DNA of 10,625 nt from Draconibacterium sp. Lineage in GTDB: Bacteria; Bacteroidota; Bacteroidia; Bacteroidales; Prolixibacteraceae. The stretch's first letter is position 1. Every line of letters begins with the position of its first letter. Location of the stretch: the NCBI GenBank assembly GCA_015493625.1, contig WGCT01000044.1:1-10625 (forward strand), read 5' to 3'. The notes beneath the pieces were generated by a model. That model did not search any database. It was not told where the DNA came from and was given only the letters and a program-made list of their open reading frames with translations. Made by a program: the position numbers and the translations under genes. Shown one piece after another: positions 1 to 6,212 of this stretch.

Positions 1-717
1 GTTGATATGCAAGCAGCCAACGATGCCGGAATTACGGTAACAAATATTCCGGCCTACAGTACTGCCTCGGTAGCACAAATGGTATTTTCGCATATTTTGA
101 ATTTTGTACAAAATGTATCGGTTCATGCCAACTCTGTTACTGCCGGCGACTGGGCAAAAAGTGTTGATTTTACGTATCGAAAAAAGCCACAAACCGAGTT
201 GGCCGGGAAAACACTTGGAATAATTGGGTTCGGACAAATAGGACAAGCAGTTGCAAAAATAGGACTGGCATTTGGTATGAATATTATTTTTAATAACCGC
301 AGCCGTAAATCTACCGGAATACAAGCAACTCAGGTTGAGCTGGAGACACTGCTTGCAGAGAGCGATTTTATAAGTATCAACTGTCCACTTACCAACGATA
401 ATATTGGTTTTATTAATCAATCAACAATCTCGAAAATGAAACCTTCGGCGTTTTTAATTAATACGGGGCGCGGACCATTGATTAACGAACACGATTTAGC
501 CGAAGCTTTAAATACGGGAAAAATTGCCGGAGCCGGACTCGATGTACTTTCTACCGAACCACCTGCCGCCGATAACCCGCTTATAAAAGCAAGAAATTGT
601 TTTATTACACCACACATTGCCTGGGCAACACTCGAGGCACGCACACGATTAATGAATATTGCAACCGAAAATTTAAAAGCATTTCTGAATGGAAATCCGG
701 TGAATGTGGTTCGTTAA
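1..717 (+). CDS. D-2-hydroxyacid dehydrogenase, C-terminal part (5' end outside window)
   Basis: NAD(P)-dependent cytoplasmic oxidoreductase that interconverts 2-keto acids and D-2-hydroxy acids; glycerate dehydrogenase or hydroxypyruvate/glyoxylate reductase is the most likely activity. The frame is open from base 1, and the visible 238 residues begin inside the conserved region ending in TNIPAYST. About 75-80 N-terminal residues are therefore missing, and the ATG at position 7 is an internal Met. Numbering from base 1, the Rossmann motif GFGQIG is at residues 76-81, the catalytic Arg is R157 in NTGRG, the catalytic Glu is E186 in the DVLSTEPP stretch, and the catalytic His is H205 in PHIAWA. 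All three catalytic residues are present. The end of the second Rossmann strand reads NNRSRK (98-103) with no acidic residue, which hints at NADPH rather than NADH. The exact substrate cannot be told from sequence. It ends with TAA, and a 128-bp gap without a convincing terminator follows. Confidence 0.93.
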   Translation, partial: VDMQAANDAGITVTNIPAYSTASVAQMVFSHILNFVQNVSVHANSVTAGDWAKSVDFTYRKKPQTELAGKTLGIIGFGQIGQAVAKIGLAFGMNIIFNNRSRKSTGIQATQVELETLLAESDFISINCPLTNDNIGFINQSTISKMKPSAFLINTGRGPLINEHDLAEALNTGKIAGAGLDVLSTEPPAADNPLIKARNCFITPHIAWATLEARTRLMNIATENLKAFLNGNPVNVVR

Positions 718-845
718 TCTCAAAGGGTGAAAACATACTATACAACTAAATAATGGGTTAAGAAACAGAATTAGAGAAATTATTTCGACTAAATGCGAAA
801 CAATTTTCCGGTTATAGCGTTGTACGATAAATTGAGTAAAAACAG

Positions 846-1349
846 ATGGTTATTAAAATTCTCCATGTTATATTGCTTGCATCGGTAAAATACATCATTA
901 CTCTTCCGTATGCAATGTTAATTGGCCTCGATTATAAGCAGGCAATAATTGCCGTTTTAATTGGCGGCATTGGCGGATTTTTGTTTTTCTTTTACCTTTC
1001 GAAATACGTTAGTCACCGTATAAATGCTTTATGGCCGGTTGTTTGCAATATTTTTCCTCCATCTTTAAAACGTAAATACAGCGCCTATTGCCAAAAGCGA
1101 GAAAACAAAAAGCACCGAAAAGTTTTTTCAAAACGCAGCCGGATGATTGCAAAAATTAAAACTACTTACGGTTTGTGGGGAATTGTTCTTGCTACTCCTT
1201 TTTTATTAACTATTCCGGTTGGTGCATTTTTGGCAAATAAATATTATTCGCACCAACGGCACATTGTTCTTTATATGATTTTATCGATTATTGGTTGGGG
1301 AGCAGTTTTGTCGGGAGTAATTTATCTGTTCCCCGGTGTATTTTTCTAA
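846..1349 (+). CDS. Small four-helix membrane protein, resembling Bacteroidota 'small multidrug export'-like proteins
   Basis: A 167-residue integral membrane protein of unproven function. Hydrophobic segments are at about residues 4-26, 33-51, 107-131 and 140-162. The stretch 54-106 between the two pairs is strongly basic (many Lys/Arg), so by the positive-inside rule this loop and both termini should be cytoplasmic. The two halves look alike: each has a helix with a central Pro followed by small residues (LPYAMLIG at 20-27, IPVGAFLA at 123-130) and then a second helix. This suggests an old duplication. From memory it resembles small conserved membrane proteins often annotated as small multi-drug export proteins, but that label has weak functional support and I do not claim transport. 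The ATG at 846 fits because the first helix starts at once; the upstream sequence is A-rich without a Shine-Dalgarno site. It is followed by a strong bidirectional terminator. Confidence 0.85.
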   Translation: MVIKILHVILLASVKYIITLPYAMLIGLDYKQAIIAVLIGGIGGFLFFFYLSKYVSHRINALWPVVCNIFPPSLKRKYSAYCQKRENKKHRKVFSKRSRMIAKIKTTYGLWGIVLATPFLLTIPVGAFLANKYYSHQRHIVLYMILSIIGWGAVLSGVIYLFPGVFF

Positions 1350-1413
1350 AATCACACGTTTATCGAGCCATTCATTCAGCTTTTTATTGGCTCCCCAAAA
1401 AACTAACTTCAAT

Positions 1414-1452
1414 AAAAAAGCCGGGCCTGTAACGAACCCGACTTAGTTTTTT
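1414..1452. terminator. Bidirectional intrinsic terminator
   Basis: A 7-bp stem, AGCCGGG (1419-1425) with CCCGACT (1437-1443), has one G-T wobble and an 11-nt loop. An A6 run (1414-1419) flanks it on the left and a T6 run (1447-1452) on the right. Read on either strand, the hairpin is followed by U-rich RNA. It lies between two convergent genes, the membrane protein ending at 1349 and the secreted protein ending at 1476, so it can stop transcription from both sides. Confidence 0.82.
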
Positions 1453-1475
1453 GCACTGTTTAATTGCTTTTTCAA

Positions 1476-2315
1476 CTATTTCTCTTCTTCTACTTTAACT
1501 TTTAGTTGTGTTGCGTTTCCTTTTTTGCTCTTTGTTTTTTTTATGCGAATCGTTTTCCCGTCGTCGGAAATAAATTCGCCCTCTTTTTCGCCCTCTTTAT
1601 AGTGCATCACTTTGCCATTTTCGAAAATCTTCACATTCCCGTCGTCGCTCGAAACTACTTTTATTGTTTTTGCCCGGCCTTTATGTTTTGCTTGCATTGG
1701 CATACAATCTCCACCCCTCATAATAATAACCTGTTCGTTTGTTTCGGGCGATTTTTCAACCGGTTTTTTCCTAACAATCGTAATCTTTTCAGTACCGTTT
1801 TTCAGCTCTTTTTTCTCGTACGAAATAATTCCGGGGTCGCTTAAATCAATAATATTTCTATGGTGGAGCATCATCATTCCATCGTCGTTAACGCCAACAA
1901 CTTTAACGTTAATGTCTTTGTCGAAGTCGCTATCGTCAAGTGCTTCGAAAGAAACTACAGCCACCGAGTCGCCGTTAATTTTATACGTGTAACTGCCCGC
2001 TGAAGTATTTTCACCCGATTTCATTACAACTGTTTTCCCGTTAGCTCCCTCAATTACATCTATATCAAAATCCGAATCGCTGTTCGCCATCCACATCGTT
2101 TCGTTTCCGTTGGAAATTGTGTCGCCATTCCAAACCAAAACCGTTCCATTATCTATTACGGTGTCGAGCTCTGCTTTTTCGCCATCAATTACAGTTACAA
2201 CTTTAATGTGCTTTTTATTGTTTTGCGAAACCGCATTCAACGAAAAAGCTGTTATAAAAACAAATGCGAGAATGATGTTTCCGTTCGTCGTTAAAAATCT
2301 TTTCATTTTATTCAT
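1476..2315 (-). CDS. Secreted, highly charged protein of unknown function, divergent from the two-component operon
   Basis: I do not recognise a family. The 279 residues begin with a signal peptide: basic start MNKMKR, hydrophobic core about 13-26, likely cleavage around AVSQ at 28-31. The mature part is hydrophilic, rich in Asp, Glu and Lys, and predicted to be mostly short strands. Similar strand-like units recur: HIKVVTVIDGE (36-46), NVKVVGVNDDG (136-146) and TIKVVSSDDG (217-226), with weaker relatives at 93-102 and 251-260. A Met/His cluster, MMMLHH, sits at 147-152, and the only Cys (C204) lies in CMPM. There is no lipobox, so it is probably soluble periplasmic or exported. Translation could begin at M1 or M4; M1 is kept because the A/T-rich upstream sequence suits it. 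It shares a 130-bp divergent promoter with the histidine kinase, which suggests it is a target or partner of that system. The gene is intact and ends before a strong terminator. Confidence 0.85.
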   Translation of the reverse strand: MNKMKRFLTTNGNIILAFVFITAFSLNAVSQNNKKHIKVVTVIDGEKAELDTVIDNGTVLVWNGDTISNGNETMWMANSDSDFDIDVIEGANGKTVVMKSGENTSAGSYTYKINGDSVAVVSFEALDDSDFDKDINVKVVGVNDDGMMMLHHRNIIDLSDPGIISYEKKELKNGTEKITIVRKKPVEKSPETNEQVIIMRGGDCMPMQAKHKGRAKTIKVVSSDDGNVKIFENGKVMHYKEGEKEGEFISDDGKTIRIKKTKSKKGNATQLKVKVEEEK

Positions 2316-2338
2316 TTTTTAAAATTAATTTCTGCCAG

Positions 2339-2346
2339 CAAATATA
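2339..2346 (-). promoter_or_regulatory. Probable -7 promoter element for the secreted-protein gene
   Basis: On the minus strand this reads TATATTTG, a perfect match to the Bacteroidota primary sigma -7 consensus TAnnTTTG. Transcription would start near 2335, giving a leader of about 20 nt before the ATG at 2315. A TTTG (minus strand, 2366-2363) lies 16 bp upstream, closer than the usual 19-21 bp for a -33 element. An upstream activator may therefore be needed, and the GTTAA array begins immediately beyond it. Confidence 0.55.
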
Positions 2347-2369
2347 ACGCACATGCAATATACAAATCC

Positions 2370-2415
2370 GTTAAAGGGAGGTTAAAATCTGTTAAGGAAA
2401 AGTTAAAGTTTTAAG
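2370..2415 (+). promoter_or_regulatory. Phased GTTAA direct-repeat array, probable response-regulator operator
   Basis: GTTAA occurs at 2370, 2381, 2391 and 2402, with spacings of 11, 10 and 11 bp, and a degenerate TTTTAAG follows at 2409-2415. The spacing is one DNA helical turn, so all copies face the same side of the helix. OmpR-family regulators typically bind such direct repeats as head-to-tail dimers. The array sits between the divergent secreted-protein and histidine-kinase genes, about 23 bp from the -7 box of the former and 18 bp or more from that of the latter. The repeats are seen directly; binding by the neighbouring regulator is inferred. Confidence 0.6.
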
Positions 2416-2433
2416 TGGCTTTTTTTAAATCTC

Positions 2434-2441
2434 TATATTTG
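2434..2441 (+). promoter_or_regulatory. Possible -7 promoter element directly before the histidine-kinase ATG
   Basis: TATATTTG matches TAnnTTTG exactly but ends only 4 nt before the ATG at 2446. No good -33 TTTG is seen 19-21 bp upstream, where the sequence is GTTTTAAG. If it is used, transcription would start at or next to the ATG. In AT-rich DNA a chance match is possible. Confidence 0.4.
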
Positions 2442-2445
2442 AGGC

Positions 2446-4155
2446 ATGAACAAGAACGTTTTTACCGGATTAATAGTGCTAATGGCAATTTCTATTTTAG
2501 GAATTATTGCCGTGCAGATGATTTGGATAAGCAATGCTTTAAACGTTAAAAACGAACTGTTTAACCGCAGTGTTAACGAAGCTCTTTCGGAAACGGCAAA
2601 AAAACTCGAAGACATTCATAATTTCGGGGTGGTAAACGAAATGGCCTTTAACGACACACTATTGAGGAACCGGGATTTAAAGAACGATTCGATAAAAACC
2701 AAGGTTGAAAAAGAGCGCAGAGAGCGACATCGTCGCGAGCCGGTAAAAATTATTCGCAGCACAACGCAGAATAACGGAAATACCACAATTAGTATAACAG
2801 TTGAATCGGACACACTCGAACAGCAATCGCTAAAAACGTTTAGTTATAAAACGAGTGGCGGGCGTATGGCCGCAGCCAACCATTTTGTAATGAACGGCCA
2901 AAATGGCCACTCGGAATTTATTGTGGTTTCGAACGACACTCTTTTTTCTGATGCCGATTCGTTATATACCATTAGCATGGTTAAAATCGATTCGTTGCTC
3001 ACCCGTTTCGACACGTTAAAACTTGGGCAACCCGGACTTTCGAGAAGAGCAAAGGTTAAAGCAGCCGAGTTAAAAAAAATGGCCTCACAAGTGGTTTCCG
3101 AAATTTATATGTGGGATGTGTCGGAAATCGATACAGAGCTGATTAAAAGGGTGTTGACAAAAGAGCTAAAAAACAAAAATATTCCTATTAAATACGAGTT
3201 TGGAATTCTGCGCGACTCGGTTTGGGTTTATAAACAGGGCGTTGCCGACTCAACAAGGTTACTGAATTCATCGCTTAAAATAAACCTCTACCCCAACGAT
3301 ATCTTTCAAAAAAACTTAAAGCTGGCAATTCTTTTTCCTGAGCGAAACAGTTTTGTGTACAGATCGTTAAATTGGCTGCTTGCCGTTTCGTTTCTCTTCT
3401 CTCTTTTTATTCTGATTGCTTTTTTGCTGAGTGTTTTCTACATTCTTAAGCAGAAAAAGATTTCAGAAATGAAATCGGATTTTATCAATAATATGACCCA
3501 CGAATTTAAAACGCCCATTGCAACAATTTCGGTTGCTACCGACTCGATTGTTAACCCGAAAGTACTAACCGACCCCGAAAGAATAACCTATTTTGCAGGA
3601 ATGATAAAAAAGGAGAATGCCCGAATGAACCGGCAGGTTGAAGATATTCTAACCATTGCCAGATTCGACAAAAAAGATTTTGAGTTTAATTGGGAACCCG
3701 TAGATGTACACGAGCTGATTAGCGAAACCATTAGCGGAATAAATTTACAGGTTGAAAAAAAAGCTGGGAAAATAGACATTAATTTCGACGCTAAAAACCA
3801 AACGATTACAACCGACAAAAACCACTTTTCGAATGTAATTTTTAATCTGCTCGACAATGCCATAAAATATTCAGTCGATAAGCCCGAAATTTCTGTTTCA
3901 ACAAAAAACCGAAAAGATGGAATTCTGATAACAGTAGCCGACAAAGGGATTGGTATGACAAAAGCGGTGCAGACAAAAATATTCGAACGGTTTTACCGGC
4001 AGGCCGGCGGAAACATTCACAATGTAAAAGGTTTTGGGTTGGGACTGAGTTACGTAAAAGCGGTGATTGAAGCAAACAGCGGAACAATTACAGTGCAAAG
4101 CGAGACCGGAAAAGGAAGTAGTTTTATCCTGTTTTTACCTTTTGTGAAACAGTAG
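2446..4155 (+). CDS. Membrane sensor histidine kinase (RprX-like)
   Basis: Inner-membrane sensor kinase of 569 residues that should autophosphorylate and pass phosphate to the regulator encoded 21 bp downstream. Transmembrane helix 1 is at about 6-28, a periplasmic sensor region of about 275 residues follows (30-307), and helix 2 is at about 309-334. The HisKA region contains the phospho-accepting H352 in the H-box MTHEFKTPIAT. The HATPase_c domain shows the N box (N467 and N471 in NLLDNAIKYS), the G1 box DKGIGM (499-504), the F box IFERFYR (512-518) and the G2 box GFGLGL (529-534). All catalytic motifs are intact, and no HAMP domain is obvious. The sensor region matches no domain I recognise; it is polar with a Lys/Arg-rich stretch near 85-103. 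The ATG at 2446 is supported because an in-frame stop lies at 2440-2442 and helix 1 begins at once. The kinase-then-regulator order and the regulator's sequence recall RprXY of Bacteroides. The upstream GTTAA array suggests autoregulation. Confidence 0.95.
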   Translation: MNKNVFTGLIVLMAISILGIIAVQMIWISNALNVKNELFNRSVNEALSETAKKLEDIHNFGVVNEMAFNDTLLRNRDLKNDSIKTKVEKERRERHRREPVKIIRSTTQNNGNTTISITVESDTLEQQSLKTFSYKTSGGRMAAANHFVMNGQNGHSEFIVVSNDTLFSDADSLYTISMVKIDSLLTRFDTLKLGQPGLSRRAKVKAAELKKMASQVVSEIYMWDVSEIDTELIKRVLTKELKNKNIPIKYEFGILRDSVWVYKQGVADSTRLLNSSLKINLYPNDIFQKNLKLAILFPERNSFVYRSLNWLLAVSFLFSLFILIAFLLSVFYILKQKKISEMKSDFINNMTHEFKTPIATISVATDSIVNPKVLTDPERITYFAGMIKKENARMNRQVEDILTIARFDKKDFEFNWEPVDVHELISETISGINLQVEKKAGKIDINFDAKNQTITTDKNHFSNVIFNLLDNAIKYSVDKPEISVSTKNRKDGILITVADKGIGMTKAVQTKIFERFYRQAGGNIHNVKGFGLGLSYVKAVIEANSGTITVQSETGKGSSFILFLPFVKQ

Positions 4156-4176
4156 TATTCAAATAAAAAAACGAAA

Positions 4177-4875
4177 GTGAAAAACAAAAACCATATATTT
4201 CTTGTTGAAGACGACCTCAGCTTTGGTGCCGTTTTAAAATCGTATTTCGAAATTAACAACTACAACGTTACCTGGGTTGACGACGGAAAATTTGCGGTGG
4301 AACGATTTAAAAACGGCAACTATCAGATTTGTATTCTCGATGTAATGCTTCCCCATGTCGACGGGTTTACAATTGGTGCCGAAATTCGCAAAACCGACAA
4401 AGAGATTCCAATCATTTTTCTTACGGCAAAGTCGCTGAAAGAGGACATTTTAAAAGGATATAATATTGGTGCCGACGACTATATTGCCAAACCTTTCGAC
4501 ACCGAAGTTCTGCTCTGTAAAATTGAAGCAATTACAAAACGCTACACCGAGCAACACGAAAAAGAGGAGTCTGATTTTTCAATTGGACAATACACTTTTA
4601 ATACGCAACTGCGATTTATTATGCGCAAAAACAAAAAACAAAACCTGTCGCCAAAAGAGTCGGATTTGCTAAAATTGCTTTATCAAAACAGAAATCGACT
4701 TTTACCCCGCGACACAGCACTCCGTAAAATTTGGGGCGACGAAGGTTATTTTACTGCCCGCAGCATGGATGTGTACATTACAAAACTCAGAAAATATCTG
4801 GCTGCCGACCCGGCAATTGAGATAAAAAACATTCACGGCAGCGGCTTTATTCTGGAGATAAAACCGCCCGAATAG
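4177..4875 (+). CDS. OmpR/PhoB-family response regulator (RprY-like)
   Basis: DNA-binding response regulator of 232 residues, the likely partner of the kinase just upstream in the same operon. The receiver domain (about 6-120) has the acidic pocket E11/D12, phospho-accepting D55 in ILDVMLP, T83 in FLTAK and K105 in IAKPF, all intact. The C-terminal winged-helix domain (about 134-229) has the trans_reg_C pattern, including the recognition-helix region ARSMDVYITKLRKYL (194-208) and the wing NIHGSGF (218-224). Parts such as IPIIFLTAKSLKEDIL and RSMDVYITKLRK closely resemble RprY as I remember it. The start is a GTG at 4177; no in-frame ATG lies between the kinase stop and this codon, and family members begin only a few residues before the first strand. 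The probable operator is the phased GTTAA array at 2370-2415. The gene ends 23 bp from the convergent outer-membrane channel gene, with no terminator hairpin between them. Confidence 0.95.
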   Translation: MKNKNHIFLVEDDLSFGAVLKSYFEINNYNVTWVDDGKFAVERFKNGNYQICILDVMLPHVDGFTIGAEIRKTDKEIPIIFLTAKSLKEDILKGYNIGADDYIAKPFDTEVLLCKIEAITKRYTEQHEKEESDFSIGQYTFNTQLRFIMRKNKKQNLSPKESDLLKLLYQNRNRLLPRDTALRKIWGDEGYFTARSMDVYITKLRKYLAADPAIEIKNIHGSGFILEIKPPE

Positions 4876-4898
4876 TTAGAGTCTGATTTTTGCCGGTA

Positions 4899-6185
4899 TT
4901 ATTCATATTCCTGAATAATCACCCCGGTCATCCGTAACATTGAAGTGTGTGCATCAATAAAGTAATAAATTGCCTCCAGTTCGGCTTGCGAAGCTCGCAA
5001 GTAAAATGTCTGCACATCGCGAAAGTTAAACGAGTTAATTGCTCCCGAATCAAACTTCTCCTGCGAAATCTGAAGGTTTAGTTTTGCCGCTTTTACATTT
5101 TCGCGGGCAATTTCGAGCAGCTCTTTCCGCACGAGATAAAATTCGTACAACTTGGCAAGACTGTTTGTTAAACTGTGTTTCATATCCTCAATCTTTACCA
5201 ATCCCATATCTTGGTCGATTTCGGCAATTTGCACTGCACGTTTACGATTTCCGCCGCTGTACAAGTTCCAGCTAAGTGTTAAATTACCATATAAACTTGC
5301 CGAGTTCGACCAGTTTGCACCGTTGTTTGCCGTCTTTCGGCGGGCCGTTGTTCCGGTTACTCCTCCCCGAAAATCGAGTGCCGGCGAATAATTACTTTTT
5401 GCCGCTGCAATTGCATTTTCCAGCAATCGTTGGTTTACAAACTGGTTTTGTAAACTTTTATTATTTTGAAGCATTTGCGCTTCTAAATCGGCAAACGAAT
5501 ACTCTTTTGGAAGGGCTTCGAAAGTTCCGGTAAGCTCGTAATCGGTTTTATTTTTAACGGCCATTAAATAGGTGAGATTTCGCATCGAATTTTTGTACGA
5601 TACTTCTTGTAGCAAATACCCGGCTTTGTCGGAGAGGTATGCAGTTTGTGCCTGTAAAACATCGTAAGTAACAGCAGCACCGTATGATTTCCGGTCTTCC
5701 ATTTGTTTGTAACGGTCGTCGGAAAGTGTTAAAACTTCCTGAAAAGTTGCCATTTTTTCTTTCTGCAACAACACATCGTAATAAGCAAGAATTACCGATT
5801 GAATGGTACTTTCAACCATAATTGCCGTGTTGTTTTTCGAAAGATTTTCGAGCTCCTCCAAACGCGTTTTGTTTATGCGCACCGAAAACCCGTCGAAAAG
5901 GGTCCAGCTTACATTTGCATTTCCCGAAAACCGGTTTGAATTGTAGTTTTCCTGTTCATTCAAATTCATCGAGTTATCGTCGCCAAGCGATAAATTAATG
6001 TATGGGTAGCGGCCGGCAGTTCCCCAGTTATTCTGAATTTCGGCAACCTGCTGATTTCCTTTTGCCACAATAATTCCATAGTTATTCTCGAGTGCAATTG
6101 TTACGGCATCGGCCAGCGACAGAGGTGTTTGTGCCTGCGCTGCAACACTAAATACAATTAGCAATAATATTATTTGTCTCTTCAT
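4899..6185 (-). CDS. TolC-like outer membrane efflux channel
   Basis: Outer-membrane exit duct of the tripartite efflux pump, 428 residues. A signal peptide (MKRQIILLLIVFSVAAQAQ, cleavage after about residue 18) directs it to the periplasm. Two outer membrane efflux protein repeats follow, about 22-205 and 230-415, each made of long helices around a beta-strand pair. The strand regions carry the parallel motifs SWTLFDGF (93-100) and SWNLYSGG (305-312), as expected from the internal duplication of TolC. The opening LSLADAVTIALENNYGI is typical of the family. The length is normal and there is no lipidation Cys. It is the last gene of the minus-strand operon, 27 bp after the RND permease, and its product should form the trimer that docks with the adaptor. 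Its 3' end carries an 8-bp inverted repeat over the stop codon. Confidence 0.94.
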   Translation of the reverse strand: MKRQIILLLIVFSVAAQAQTPLSLADAVTIALENNYGIIVAKGNQQVAEIQNNWGTAGRYPYINLSLGDDNSMNLNEQENYNSNRFSGNANVSWTLFDGFSVRINKTRLEELENLSKNNTAIMVESTIQSVILAYYDVLLQKEKMATFQEVLTLSDDRYKQMEDRKSYGAAVTYDVLQAQTAYLSDKAGYLLQEVSYKNSMRNLTYLMAVKNKTDYELTGTFEALPKEYSFADLEAQMLQNNKSLQNQFVNQRLLENAIAAAKSNYSPALDFRGGVTGTTARRKTANNGANWSNSASLYGNLTLSWNLYSGGNRKRAVQIAEIDQDMGLVKIEDMKHSLTNSLAKLYEFYLVRKELLEIARENVKAAKLNLQISQEKFDSGAINSFNFRDVQTFYLRASQAELEAIYYFIDAHTSMLRMTGVIIQEYE

Positions 6186-6212
6186 CGTTTTTTACTTACA
6201 AGTTCTGTTTGT

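Noticed and set aside
755..760. Single GTTAAG between the dehydrogenase and the small membrane protein
   Set aside because: It is one isolated copy with no 10-11 bp partner, so it is not evidence for a regulator site.
783..800. Small hairpin TTTCG/CGAAA downstream of the dehydrogenase
   Set aside because: A 5-bp stem with an 8-nt loop and no proper T-run is too weak to call a terminator.
1365..1393. Inverted repeat GAGCCA/TGGCTC downstream of the small membrane protein
   Set aside because: The 17-nt loop and lack of a T-run make it unconvincing, and a much better terminator lies 25 bp further on.
1290..1420. Open minus-strand reading frame of about 40 codons (reads ...WGANKKLNEWLDKR...) between and over the two convergent genes
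   Set aside because: It looks protein-like for a few residues, but it has no ATG, lies just beyond the strong terminator and runs antisense into the intact membrane-protein gene. It is most likely a chance frame; a search for the peptide would settle it.
1506..1992. Plus-strand open frames of over 110 codons opposite the secreted-protein gene
   Set aside because: They are rich in Phe, Ser and Cys as expected for the reverse of a Lys/Glu/Asp-rich gene and have no recognisable features. They are shadows of the minus-strand gene.
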